Shown one piece after another: positions 9,575 through 19,000 of a stretch of DNA of 64,000 nucleotides (position 1 is the stretch's first letter; every line of letters starts with the position of its first letter). Below the pieces are notes generated by a model. The model saw only the letters and a list, made by a program, of their open reading frames with translations, searched no databases and had not been told where the DNA came from. This DNA comes from Thraustochytrium sp. TN22 (lineage: Eukaryota > Sar > Bigyra > Thraustochytrida > Thraustochytriidae): NCBI GenBank assembly GCA_013306675.1, contig JABLUY010000028.1:1-64000 (forward strand), given 5' to 3'. The translations under genes and the position numbers were made by a program.

Positions 9575-12040
9575 ATGGAGGGCGGCACAGAGGTGGGCGC
9601 GCTGACGCGGCGCGAGCTGCGATGCGCGCTGTCGGAGCTGGGGCGGCTCACGGCGGGCACCAAGAGCGACATGGCGGCACGGTTGGCCGAGGCGCTCCCG
9701 GACGGCGCGCGCGTGCAGGTGGACGCGAGCGGCGCGCTGCGCGGGATGTGGGACGCGCGGGGGGGAGCGCTGACTGTAGATGAGTACAAGCAGCCCGTCA
9801 CAGTGGAATTGGAGCCGCCGCCGCCGCCGCGGGACCCGGCCAAGGTCTTCCCGGGCGCCACGGTGCTCGAGGGCCGGCACGAGGGCCACCAGGCGGGCGC
9901 TCAGGTGGTCCTGGCCAAGGTGCGCGGCGGCTGCAGCGTCTCCAAGAAACGCCCCAGGCCCTGCGAGCTCAAGGAGGCGCTGGACGCCTCGCTCGCCGAG
10001 GCCGCGGCTGATTACTCGCGTGCCCTCGACGCGGCGCTGGAAGCGGCGCTCGCCGAGGCCGCAGCCGGAGAAGGCGCCGTCGTAGCCGTCGTGGGCCGCA
10101 CGGGCGCCGGCAAGTCGAGGCTGCTGCGGCGCTCTGCGCGCCTGACTGGCCAGATGGCCGCCGCGGAGGCCGTAGCCTGGGACCCTGAGCGAGCCGTCGT
10201 CTCGCAGTTCGGGGACCCGGACGAGGCCGCGCGCTGGCTGCTCGCCGTTGGTCTGACGTCCATCCCGTCCTGGTGCAAGCCGTATCACATTCTCTCCACC
10301 GGCGAGCGATACCGCGCGGTCATGGCGCGCCTCTTGCAGGGCGCAACGCGGCCCGAGGCGGCGCGCACGCTTGTGCTGGACGACTTCACCAGCCAGCTGG
10401 ACCGCGACACAGCGCGCGCCTGCAGCGCGGCGCTGGCGCGCCAGGCGCGACGCCTCGGCCTGGTTTGCCTCGTCAGTACCAGCCTCACCGACGTGGTCGC
10501 CTGGCTCGAGCCCGAGGTCCTGGTCTCCGTAGACTCCGCGGACGCAGCCTCGGCGGGCCGCGCGCCGGTCCTGCGCACGGCAACGCCATCGGAGGGCCGC
10601 CGCGGGCCGCGCGCCGTCATTCACATCTCCGACCGCCTCGTGTGCGAATCGCTCCGCGACGAGGCGGAGGTGCCTGCCGAGGGACTCGTGCCGGTCGACC
10701 TGCCCGCGGCGCAGCGCGAGCGCCTGCGCGCCAACTTCAGCTTTGAGGCCGACGAGGAGGCCGGTACGGAGGGCGGCGCTGTGCTGCTCACGCGCGTCGA
10801 GGGCGACGCAGCTACGCAGTCCTGCGACCGCCTCTTCGACAGCGCCTTCGACGGTCAGTGCATGCTGCATGTGCCCTCGCGCGAGGAGATGCTCGGGCCA
10901 GCGCAGGCTGCTGCGCCCTTCCGCCTCGGCATCATCACGGGCCTCTCCGGGTCGGCCAAGAGCGTCCTGCTGCGCCACCACTTCGGCCCGCCCGCAGAGG
11001 TGCAGTGGTCGCCGGAGCATACTGTGGCGCAGCACTTTGCGAGCGCCGAGGAAGCCGCACGCCGCCTCGGGGCCGTGTGTCTCGACGCGGACGCCCACGG
11101 CGCCCGCGTCTTTTCGGACCTCAGCTCGGGCGAGCAGGAGCTCGCGCGCCTCGCGCGTCTGCTCGGGTGCCGCCAGGTGTACCTGGACGAATTCACCAGC
11201 GCGCTGGACCGCGCGCTGGCGCGCCGCGTGGCAGCCTCACTAGCAGCCTTCCTGGTCGAGTCCGCGCCGCGGGACGCCGGCTGGGTCGTTGTCACCTGCC
11301 ATGCCGACGTTCTCGCGCCGCTTGCAGAGGCCGCCGCCTGGCTCTACGACACGTGGCGCGGCCTCGTGCCCTTGGCGACGCTGCCGGCATGCGAGTCCGA
11401 TGCCCACGACGGCAGCCTGGCCCAGCTCCGCGCGCAGGGCGTTTTGCAGCAGGATGCGGCACTGGCCCGGCCCGCGCTGGACCTGCGGTTGGCGCGCTGC
11501 GAGCCGTGGCTCTGGGCCATCTTCCGCGAGCATCACTACAAAACCAAGAACCTCTCGCCGCGTGCTCGCTGCTTTGTGCTCTTCGAGGCGGCGCGGGGCA
11601 CTCTGGTGGGCTTTATTGCTGCCATTCCCCAAGTTGGCAAGCCGCACGAGGGCGAGGCGGCGCTGCCAGCCGCGGCCGACGGCGCCGCAGGGTATTCGGC
11701 CACGTGGCGCGCGCACCGTACCGTGGTGCTGCCGTCCTGGCAGGGGTTGGGCATCGGTTCTCGCCTCAGCGACGCCTGCGCTGAGGTGCACCGGCGCCTC
11801 GGGTGCCTGTACATGACGCAGACCGTGCATCCGCGCTTCGGCGACTATCGCGACCGCAGCCCGCTTTGGGACGCGGCCAAGTGGAACCACTCTGAGCGCA
11901 AGTTCAAGATTAGCACGTGGAAGCAGCGCCGCGAGAACAAGCTCATCAAGCTGCGCATCCCGCGCTTCGTCTACGCGCACGTCTACCGCGGCGCCGACGC
12001 CGACCCGGCGCTCCTCCAGGGTCGGCTCAGCTTCGACTGA
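9575..12040 (+). CDS. SAP - tandem ABC ATPase - GNAT acetyltransferase fusion
   Basis: An 821-residue protein with four recognisable parts. Residues about 9-41 look like a SAP DNA/RNA-binding helix-extended-helix (LTRRELRCALSELGRLTAGTKSDMAARL split by the usual Gly-x-Lys). The first ABC-type ATPase has Walker A G174-RTGAGKS181, signature LSTGER at 240 and Walker B D269-D270. The second has a variant Walker A G456-LSGSAKS463, signature LSSGEQ at 516 and Walker B D538-E539. A C-terminal GNAT domain (about 640-790) carries the acetyl-CoA loop Q723-G-L-G-I-G728. No membrane segments are seen, so it is not a transporter; soluble ABC ATPases of this kind usually act on nucleic acids or ribosomes. 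An acetyltransferase coupled to nucleic-acid-directed ATPases is the inferred role. The ATG at 9575 precedes the SAP motif directly. Confidence 0.8.
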   Translation: MEGGTEVGALTRRELRCALSELGRLTAGTKSDMAARLAEALPDGARVQVDASGALRGMWDARGGALTVDEYKQPVTVELEPPPPPRDPAKVFPGATVLEGRHEGHQAGAQVVLAKVRGGCSVSKKRPRPCELKEALDASLAEAAADYSRALDAALEAALAEAAAGEGAVVAVVGRTGAGKSRLLRRSARLTGQMAAAEAVAWDPERAVVSQFGDPDEAARWLLAVGLTSIPSWCKPYHILSTGERYRAVMARLLQGATRPEAARTLVLDDFTSQLDRDTARACSAALARQARRLGLVCLVSTSLTDVVAWLEPEVLVSVDSADAASAGRAPVLRTATPSEGRRGPRAVIHISDRLVCESLRDEAEVPAEGLVPVDLPAAQRERLRANFSFEADEEAGTEGGAVLLTRVEGDAATQSCDRLFDSAFDGQCMLHVPSREEMLGPAQAAAPFRLGIITGLSGSAKSVLLRHHFGPPAEVQWSPEHTVAQHFASAEEAARRLGAVCLDADAHGARVFSDLSSGEQELARLARLLGCRQVYLDEFTSALDRALARRVAASLAAFLVESAPRDAGWVVVTCHADVLAPLAEAAAWLYDTWRGLVPLATLPACESDAHDGSLAQLRAQGVLQQDAALARPALDLRLARCEPWLWAIFREHHYKTKNLSPRARCFVLFEAARGTLVGFIAAIPQVGKPHEGEAALPAAADGAAGYSATWRAHRTVVLPSWQGLGIGSRLSDACAEVHRRLGCLYMTQTVHPRFGDYRDRSPLWDAAKWNHSERKFKISTWKQRRENKLIKLRIPRFVYAHVYRGADADPALLQGRLSFD

Positions 12041-12598
12041 CTTTTTACTGTAGGCGCCCGAGCGGTGAACAGACCAATCCCTCACGAACAATTTTCGACC
12101 CTGACTGACTCGAAGAGTGACTCTCCATCTTCTTCTCTTCTCCGCCGCGCAAGATGACCGTTCGTTCATTCATTCATTCACGCCGGGCTGGCGTGTCGTG
12201 AGTACTAGGCCTAGGATTCCGACTAGCTAAGCAACTAAGACCTAGTTTGGGAGGCGCGGCCCCTGCCTGCCCTCGCCGCGCGCCGCCCGCGCGCCGCCCG
12301 CGCGCGCCGCCGAAGGGGCGCGGAATGGCGCGCTCGGGCGCGGCGCGGCGCGGCGCGGCGAGGGCCAGCCGGCGCCGCGCACCGCGCGCCGCGCACCGCG
12401 CCGCCGCCGGCGCGCGCGCCGCGCCGCCGCGCGCGCGAGACGGCGTGGGAAAAACCAGCGGCAGTTAGGCTGCGCGCAACTAGGCGGCAAGCAGGCAGGC
12501 GCAGCAGGCGCGCGAAAGCAAACCAAAGCAGACCAAGGCGCGGCGCGCGGGCGGCGCGGGCGGCGCGGGCGGCGGCGGCGGCGGCGGCGGGACGCGCG
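12041..12598. other. Spacer between the ABC-GNAT gene and MCM7
   Basis: The first 200 bp is mixed and includes TTCA repeats near 12165-12180. The remainder is extremely GC-rich with GCGCCG and CGG runs leading to the MCM7 start. It is presumably the MCM7 promoter and leader. No gene is seen. Confidence 0.5.
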
Positions 12599-15034
12599 AT
12601 GTCGCAGGGCGCGCTGGCGCTGGGGCGCGGCGGCGGCGGCGGCGGCGGCGCGGACGGGCGCGATGGCGGCGCGGAGGGCGGCGCGGGTGGCGGCCTGCTG
12701 CGCGAGAGCTACGTGGACGACGAGAAGGCCGTGGCCAAGTTCATGACGGAGTTCCGCGAGGAGCCGTCGCCCGGGCGGTTCAGGTACCCGTACACGCAGC
12801 AGCTGCGCGAGATCGCCAACCGCGAGCGAACGGTGCTGGAGGTGTCGCTGGACCACATGGTGGGCGGTGAGTTTGAGGAGAGCAAACTGCTGGAGAAGAT
12901 CATGAAGAACACGATCAGGTACACGGACATGTTCGCGACGGTGGCCGACCGCCTGCTGCCGGAGCCGTCCGCGGAGGCGCAGCGCCGCGCGGCCGAGGAC
13001 GTGCAGGCCAATCACATCAACGAGGTGCTGCGCATGCACCGCCTGGAGCAAGAGCAACGCAACCAGGAGCGCAACGCGGCCGACGGCGCTGGCGCTGGTG
13101 ACGGCGATGGCGACGATCTGGAGAACATGGGCGGCGCGGGCGGCGAGCCGGCCGACCCGCGTGCCGCGCTGCCGGCCGCGCTTCTGCGGCGCTACGAGGT
13201 GGTCCTGGTGCCGCCGCGCAAGATGGAGGCCGGATCGCTGCGGCGCGTGCTGGCATCAAGCATTGGCGGCCTGGTGCGTATCCGCGGCATCGTGGTGCGC
13301 GTGTCTGACGTCAAGCCAGTGATCCAGGTGGCCACGTACCAGTGCGACGAGTGCGGCTTTGAGACCTACCAGGAGGTGCTGGGCGCCGAGTTCATGCCCA
13401 AGGCGCAGTGTGAGGTGCCGCAGTGCGTGGAGCAGCGCCGCGGCCAGCAAAAGGCTGGCAAACTGCACCTGCAGACGCGCGGCAGCAAGTTCGTCAAGTT
13501 CCAAGAGATCAAGATCCAGGAGGCGCCGGACCAGGTTCCGATCGGCCACATCCCGCGGTCCATGACAGTGCACGCCAAGGGCAGCTGCACGAGGCAGTGC
13601 AGCCCGGGCGACAGCGTCGAGGTGGTGGGCGTTTTCCTGCCGGAGAAGGTGAGTGCCTTTCGGCAGATGATGGCCGGCCTCGTCATGAACACCTACCTGG
13701 ACTGCATGAAGATCACGCGCCACAAGAAGAGCTACGCGCAGCTGGGTGAGGACCTCACGCCCGAGATGGAGGACGAGGTCGATGAGCTCGCCGACGATGA
13801 GAACGTCTATGACAAGCTGGCGCGCTCCATTGCGCCCGAAATCTTCGGGCACGAGGACGTGAAGAAGGCGCTCCTGCTGCAGCTCGTTGGCGGCGTCACG
13901 CGCAAGATGCAGGACGGCCTCAGCATCCGCGGCGACATCAACGTTTGCCTGGTCGGCGATCCCGGTGTGGCCAAGTCCCAGCTGCTCAAGCACATCTCCA
14001 CCGTGGCGCCGCGCGGCGTGTACACCACCGGCAAAGGTTCCAGCGGCGTCGGCCTCACGGCCGCCGTCACGCGCGACAAGTCCACGGGCGACGTGGCGCT
14101 CGAGGGCGGCGCCCTCGTGCTCGCTGACATGGGCATCTGCTGCATTGACGAGTTCGACAAGATGGACGACGGCGACCGTACGGCCATCCACGAGGTCATG
14201 GAGCAGCAGACTGTCTCCATTGCCAAGGCCGGGATCACCACCACGCTCAACGCGCGCACGTCCATCCTCGCGGCCGCCAACCCGCTCTTTGGCCGCTACA
14301 ACAAGCGCTACGCGCCTGCCGACAACATCAACCTGCCGGCCGCCCTGCTGTCGCGCTTCGATCTGCTCTTCCTCCTTCTCGACGTCCCGGACGTTGCACA
14401 GGACGGCGCGCTTGCGCGGCACATCACCCACGTGCACCGCCACGCTTGCCACCCGGAGCTCGACTTTGAGCCCGTCAGTCCCGCGCTCCTGCGCGCCTAT
14501 GTGGCGCAGGCGCGCAAGGTCGTCCCGCACGTCCCGGAGGACCTCGCCGCCATCATCGTCGAAGAGTATGTCAACATGCGCCAGCAGGATGCGGCCGATG
14601 CGCGCGAGGCCGGCGCCCAGGCCATGCTCACGGCGCGCCAGCTCCTCAGCATTCTGCGCATGGCTCAGGCCCTCGCGCGCCTGCGCTTCTCCACGGCCGT
14701 GTCCCAGAACGATATCCAGGAGGCTATCCGCCTGGTGCGCGCCTCCAAGATCTCCCTCGAGGACGACGCCGATCCGGCTTCGCAGCGCCAGACCGGCGCA
14801 GCCAGCGGCGACCTCCTCGGCGCCATCCTGCGCTCCATCGCCGACTTTGCCCGCGCCCGCAACGCCACCTCCGTCCGCTACGCCGATGTTGAGCCCCTCA
14901 TCCTCGCCAAGGGGTTCACGTCCGACCATCTTGACGCCTGCCTCCGCGAGTACGAGGCCTGCGACGTGCTCCACGTCTCTGCCGACAGGAACCGCATCAC
15001 GCTCGTCAACGCTGAGGCCGACTACGCCAGGTGA
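12599..15034 (+). CDS. MCM7: DNA replication licensing factor MCM7
   Basis: An 811-residue MCM-family AAA+ helicase subunit. The N-terminal domain includes a zinc motif with CDEC and a later CEVPQC (about 246-278). The MCM AAA+ core carries Walker A G453-DPGVAKS460, Walker B CIDEFDK, sensor-1 AAANP and the arginine-finger segment L584-SRFD588. MCM7 is favoured among the six paralogues by the stretches ICCIDEFDKM, EVMEQQTVSIAKAG and LPAALLSRFDLL. It works as one sixth of the MCM2-7 ring in the nucleus, unwinding DNA at replication origins together with CDC45 and GINS. A glycine run (10-35) at the N-terminus is an unusual low-complexity lead. A pentanucleotide array begins at the stop codon. 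Confidence 0.95.
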   Translation: MSQGALALGRGGGGGGGADGRDGGAEGGAGGGLLRESYVDDEKAVAKFMTEFREEPSPGRFRYPYTQQLREIANRERTVLEVSLDHMVGGEFEESKLLEKIMKNTIRYTDMFATVADRLLPEPSAEAQRRAAEDVQANHINEVLRMHRLEQEQRNQERNAADGAGAGDGDGDDLENMGGAGGEPADPRAALPAALLRRYEVVLVPPRKMEAGSLRRVLASSIGGLVRIRGIVVRVSDVKPVIQVATYQCDECGFETYQEVLGAEFMPKAQCEVPQCVEQRRGQQKAGKLHLQTRGSKFVKFQEIKIQEAPDQVPIGHIPRSMTVHAKGSCTRQCSPGDSVEVVGVFLPEKVSAFRQMMAGLVMNTYLDCMKITRHKKSYAQLGEDLTPEMEDEVDELADDENVYDKLARSIAPEIFGHEDVKKALLLQLVGGVTRKMQDGLSIRGDINVCLVGDPGVAKSQLLKHISTVAPRGVYTTGKGSSGVGLTAAVTRDKSTGDVALEGGALVLADMGICCIDEFDKMDDGDRTAIHEVMEQQTVSIAKAGITTTLNARTSILAAANPLFGRYNKRYAPADNINLPAALLSRFDLLFLLLDVPDVAQDGALARHITHVHRHACHPELDFEPVSPALLRAYVAQARKVVPHVPEDLAAIIVEEYVNMRQQDAADAREAGAQAMLTARQLLSILRMAQALARLRFSTAVSQNDIQEAIRLVRASKISLEDDADPASQRQTGAASGDLLGAILRSIADFARARNATSVRYADVEPLILAKGFTSDHLDACLREYEACDVLHVSADRNRITLVNAEADYAR

Positions 15035-15195
15035 TGCAATGCAACGCAACGCAATGCAATGTAATGCAATGTACTGCAACGCCATGTCATGTCCTGCCAT
15101 GTCCTGCCATGCCATCCCATGCCATGCCGTGTCCTGCCATGCCATGCCGTGCCATGCCATGCCACGCCATGTCATGTCATGTCATGTCATGTAGT
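15035..15195. repeat. Degenerate (ATGCA/ATGCC) pentamer array after MCM7
   Basis: About 160 bp of five-base units: ATGCA/ACGCA variants at first, then CATGC/CATGT/CATCC variants. It starts right at the MCM7 stop codon, so it forms the start of the 3' UTR. Confidence 0.85.
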
Positions 15196-16070
15196 CAATG
15201 CATGTATGTGGCAACAACTCCACGCCCAAGGAAGCATAGCACCTGAGACCTGAGACACAACACCACACGCGACAAACTCCGACGAGGACCTCCTCCGAGC
15301 TCCATAATCAGCTTTGATCACACAGCTCAAGATTCACCGCATCTGTGAGCGCATCACGAATCTTGCTCTTGCAAAAAATGCCCCTCCTCACAAAGCGAAT
15401 CCACCGCGAGTTCGAGGTCGGCAGACTCCGCCGCTCGCTTTGGCTTGGCTTGGCTCGGCTTGGCTTGGCTTGGCTTGGCTTGGCTTGGTTTGGCCTGGCT
15501 TGCGTTGCTTTGCCTCGATTCGCCCACGCTCGCGCCGCTCCGTGCCAGCGTACTGACGACCAAAATAAAAAGACAGCTTGGCTTCGTCACGACGTCGTGA
15601 CAAGAGAGCGCGCGCTCGCCGCGCGGGCTCTGCACGGTCTGCAGGCAGTCCGGCAGGCGGCGGCGCGCGCGCGCGGCAGGCGGCGGCGGCGGCGGCAGCA
15701 GCAGCGGCGGCAGCGCAGGCCTTCCCGCGAGTCGGTGGCGGCGTCGGCAGCGGCGGCGCGGCGCGGGACGTTCGCGGAAAGCGCGGCGGCGCATCCCTAG
15801 AGGCGCCGCCGACGGGCCGACCCTGCCGGCCTGCCTGCGTTGGCAGTCCGAGCGCGGCTCGGCTCGCGCGCGCGGAGCAAGGGCAGTGGCGAGTCCGGAG
15901 TGCGCAGACCGAGCGCGCAGCGAGCCCCCCTCCCCCCCTCAACCCGGCGTCAGCCGCTCGCGAGCGACGCCGGAGAGTGCGACGCAGGCGACGCTAGCGA
16001 CGCAGCGCTAGGAGCTTGCGTAGTACGAGCTGCAGAGGAGCGAGGCCCTGCACCGCGTGGCGTGAGGCCG
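15196..16070. other. Spacer between MCM7 and the RCC1-repeat gene
   Basis: It contains a (TTGGC)n tract at about 15440-15500, an AATAAA at 15564-15569 that could serve MCM7 transcripts, then a GC-rich stretch with CGG/CAG runs leading to the next gene. The frame of the downstream gene stays open back to about 15840, but with no ATG before 16071. No gene is seen. Confidence 0.5.
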
Positions 16071-19000
16071 ATGCAGGGCAGGATGGAGGAGCAGCGACGC
16101 GAGGCCGTGGCCCTCGTGCGCGCAGGGCGCATCCGGCGAGCGCTGGACGGCGTGCTGCGCGGCGGCGGCGTACCGGACGAGGCGGCACTGGGCCTGGCGT
16201 GCGCGCTGCTGGCGCTGCAACGCGGCCTCGAGGCGGACCCCGACGCGAGGGAGAGCCTGGAGTCGTACGACCGCGTCCTGGACAGCGTGACGCGAGCGCT
16301 GCACACGGAAAGGACGCGCGATAAGGGCAGGGCGCGACGAGGCGGGCGGCTCGTGTCGTTCGGCCGGTGCGAGCTGCAGCTCGGCTACGCTACGGGCGAC
16401 TCAGCCGCCGTACAGGTGCTGCCTCGGCGCATCGACCTCGGCACGGCCCGCATCGTGCATCTGGCCACCTCCGTGCACCATTCCGTAGCCATTGACGCCG
16501 CCGGCCGTCTGTGGACCTGGGGCCACGGCCAGCACGGCCGCCTTGGCCTGGGCGACGAGCGCACGCGCATCGAGCCGGAGCGCGTCAACGACTTGGCCGC
16601 CTACCGCGTGGTGCGCGTGGCTGCCGGGAAGGACCACACGCTCGCCGTGACGGCCAAGGGGTTCCTCTATGCGTGGGGCAGCAACGAGCGCGGCCAACTC
16701 GGCACGGGCGGCGGGCGCTCCTGCGCCGCGCCGCGCCGCGTCAAGCTGCCCCGCGACGAGCCAGTCAGCAAGGAGGCCTCGGCTGCTGACCCGACCTCCG
16801 ACAACACCCCGCGCCCGCTCGTGAGTGCCATTGCCGCCAGCCCCACGCACTCTGTGGCCATCGACCGCAGCGGGCGCGCCTTTGGCTGGGGCAACAACGA
16901 CAAGAGCCAGCTTGGTCTGCGAGAGAACGTGGCCGCGCGCGTGCCCTTGCCACGTCTCATGACGGCCGTCGCTCGCAACGCGGAGCGCGGCATCAACCAG
17001 GTGTGCGCCGCTGAGGGCGTCACGTACCTACTCTCCAGCGGCGGCGACGTGCTGCAGGTCGGCCTCGGATCACACACGCCCAAGAAGGTGCGCATTCGGC
17101 TGCGCGGCGGCGAAGACGACGATCTCGAGGCGGACGCCGGCGAGGGCGCCCTGGAGGAGGCGCGCGCCGGCGCTGAGGCGGCGTCTTGGTCCTATGGCGG
17201 CCGCGGTGGGGAGAGCGGTGTGCGCGTGAGCCACATCGCCTGCGGGCCCAACCATGCGGCCGCCGTCACGGTGGATGGCATGCTGTTCACCTGGGGCACC
17301 TATGCCAGTTTGCTGGGTCACGCTGACAAGGGCTGCGACCGCGACAACGAGCACTCGCATACCACCAAGCCTCGCCGCGTGCGGGCGCTGCGCGACCACC
17401 GCATCGTCTCCGTCTCCTGCTCGCGCAACCACACCTGCGCGGTGGACCACCGCGGCAACCTCTACACCTGGGGCATGGGCGAGCGCGGCGCGCTCGGCTC
17501 CTCGCACACCTACCAGCCGACGCCCACGCGCGTCGACACGCTGCGCTGCATCTCCGCCGTCGCAGCCGCGGACGACCACACCATCGCGCTCGTCTCGGCG
17601 GCCGCGCCCACCTTTGTCCCGCTCTCCCTGCGCGAAATGCTGGCCCGCGACGGCTCCGCCGTCACCTGGCACGAGCACGCTGTGCCGGGCGTGCCGCAAG
17701 CTGCGGCCCCACTCGAACCGCACGCCGCCGCCGCCGACGGCGCTGCTCTGTGGAGCGAGGAGGATGAGGTGGATGAGGAGGAAAACGACGACGACGACGA
17801 CGCTGACGACGACGTTGGCGGCCCCGAGATCGCTCGCAGGGCACTCGCGCAGCCGTCTAGCCTGCAGCAGCTCTGCGAGGAGGCGCTCTCTCGAGAGGTG
17901 ACCATTTGGAACGTGCTGGTGACCTGGGAGCTGGCCGACCGCTTGTTCGCCGTCGGCCTTGCCGAGTACTGCCGCCAGTTCTCGGCGCTTAATCTGGACG
18001 CGCTCCTCGTCATGGGCAGCGCCGGGACCGAAGAGCGTATCGCCACGCTCTGCGGCGTCCCGCTCTTCGATGTGGCCGAGGTCCTGGACGGCGCTGTGGG
18101 CGCCTCGTCGCTCTCGCCGCGCCTCCAGGTCGCTTCGCCGCCCATGACCCCACTCGTCGACCCGGCGCGAGCGCGGTCCGGCAGCGTGGCGAGCGCCTTT
18201 TCCACCGCGAGCGCGCTGGAAGCAAGCCCCGGCGGCCTGGAAGACCTCCTGCCCAGCGTCGATCAGCTGCCGCGCGATGAGCAGGCCGAGCTCGCGTCCA
18301 TGTCCGTGCCGCGTCTGCGCAAGCGTCTAGAGACACTTCAGAAACAGCGCCTGGCGATTGAGGACATGCAGCTCAAGATGATGGCTGCCACACCGGACCG
18401 GGGCAAGGTGCAGGCGCGTCGGGCGCGCGCGCTAGAGGCCCAGAACGCTGACTTGCTGCTCGCCCTTCAACGCGTCGAGGCTGAGGTGTTGCACCGTTCG
18501 CACACGCATGGAGGTCCCAATGCCGGGGTCAGCGACCCGTACTGGTGTCGTTGCTGCGAGGTGCGCGTCACGAGCGAGGACGCCATGGTGCACCACGTCT
18601 CCGGCAAGCGCCACCGCCGCAATATGGCTCGCCAGCAGGAGGCGCAGCGCCTGCAGCAGCAGGTGCAGCCGCAGCCGCAGCCGCAGCCGCAGCCGCAGGT
18701 GCTCGAGTCCGCTGCCGCTCGGGAGGCCCAGCAGCAGACCTGGGCCGGCACGAGCACTGGCGCGAGCAAGACCAGCGCCCAGGCGACTTCTCAGCAACGC
18801 CAAGGCGCTGTGGACCTTCGCGCCATCCAACAGCAGGAGGAGGAGAAGCTTCGCGCGCGCAAGGCGTTTCAGGAGCAGCGCGCTCGCGCGCTGCGCGCCT
18901 CGGGCCATGCGCCGAGCACGCCGCAGCGGTTCTGGGCCAAGGCGCAGAGCTCCCTGCCGTCCATGTCGCTCTACGACTCGCCTGTGGCGAGTGCCGGTGT

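Noticed and set aside
9488-11098. 536-codon minus-strand frame over the SAP-ABC-GNAT gene
   Set aside because: Antisense shadow of a gene with clear Walker motifs.
13256-15175. 639-codon minus-strand frame over MCM7
   Set aside because: Antisense shadow; MCM7 on the plus strand has all AAA+ motifs.
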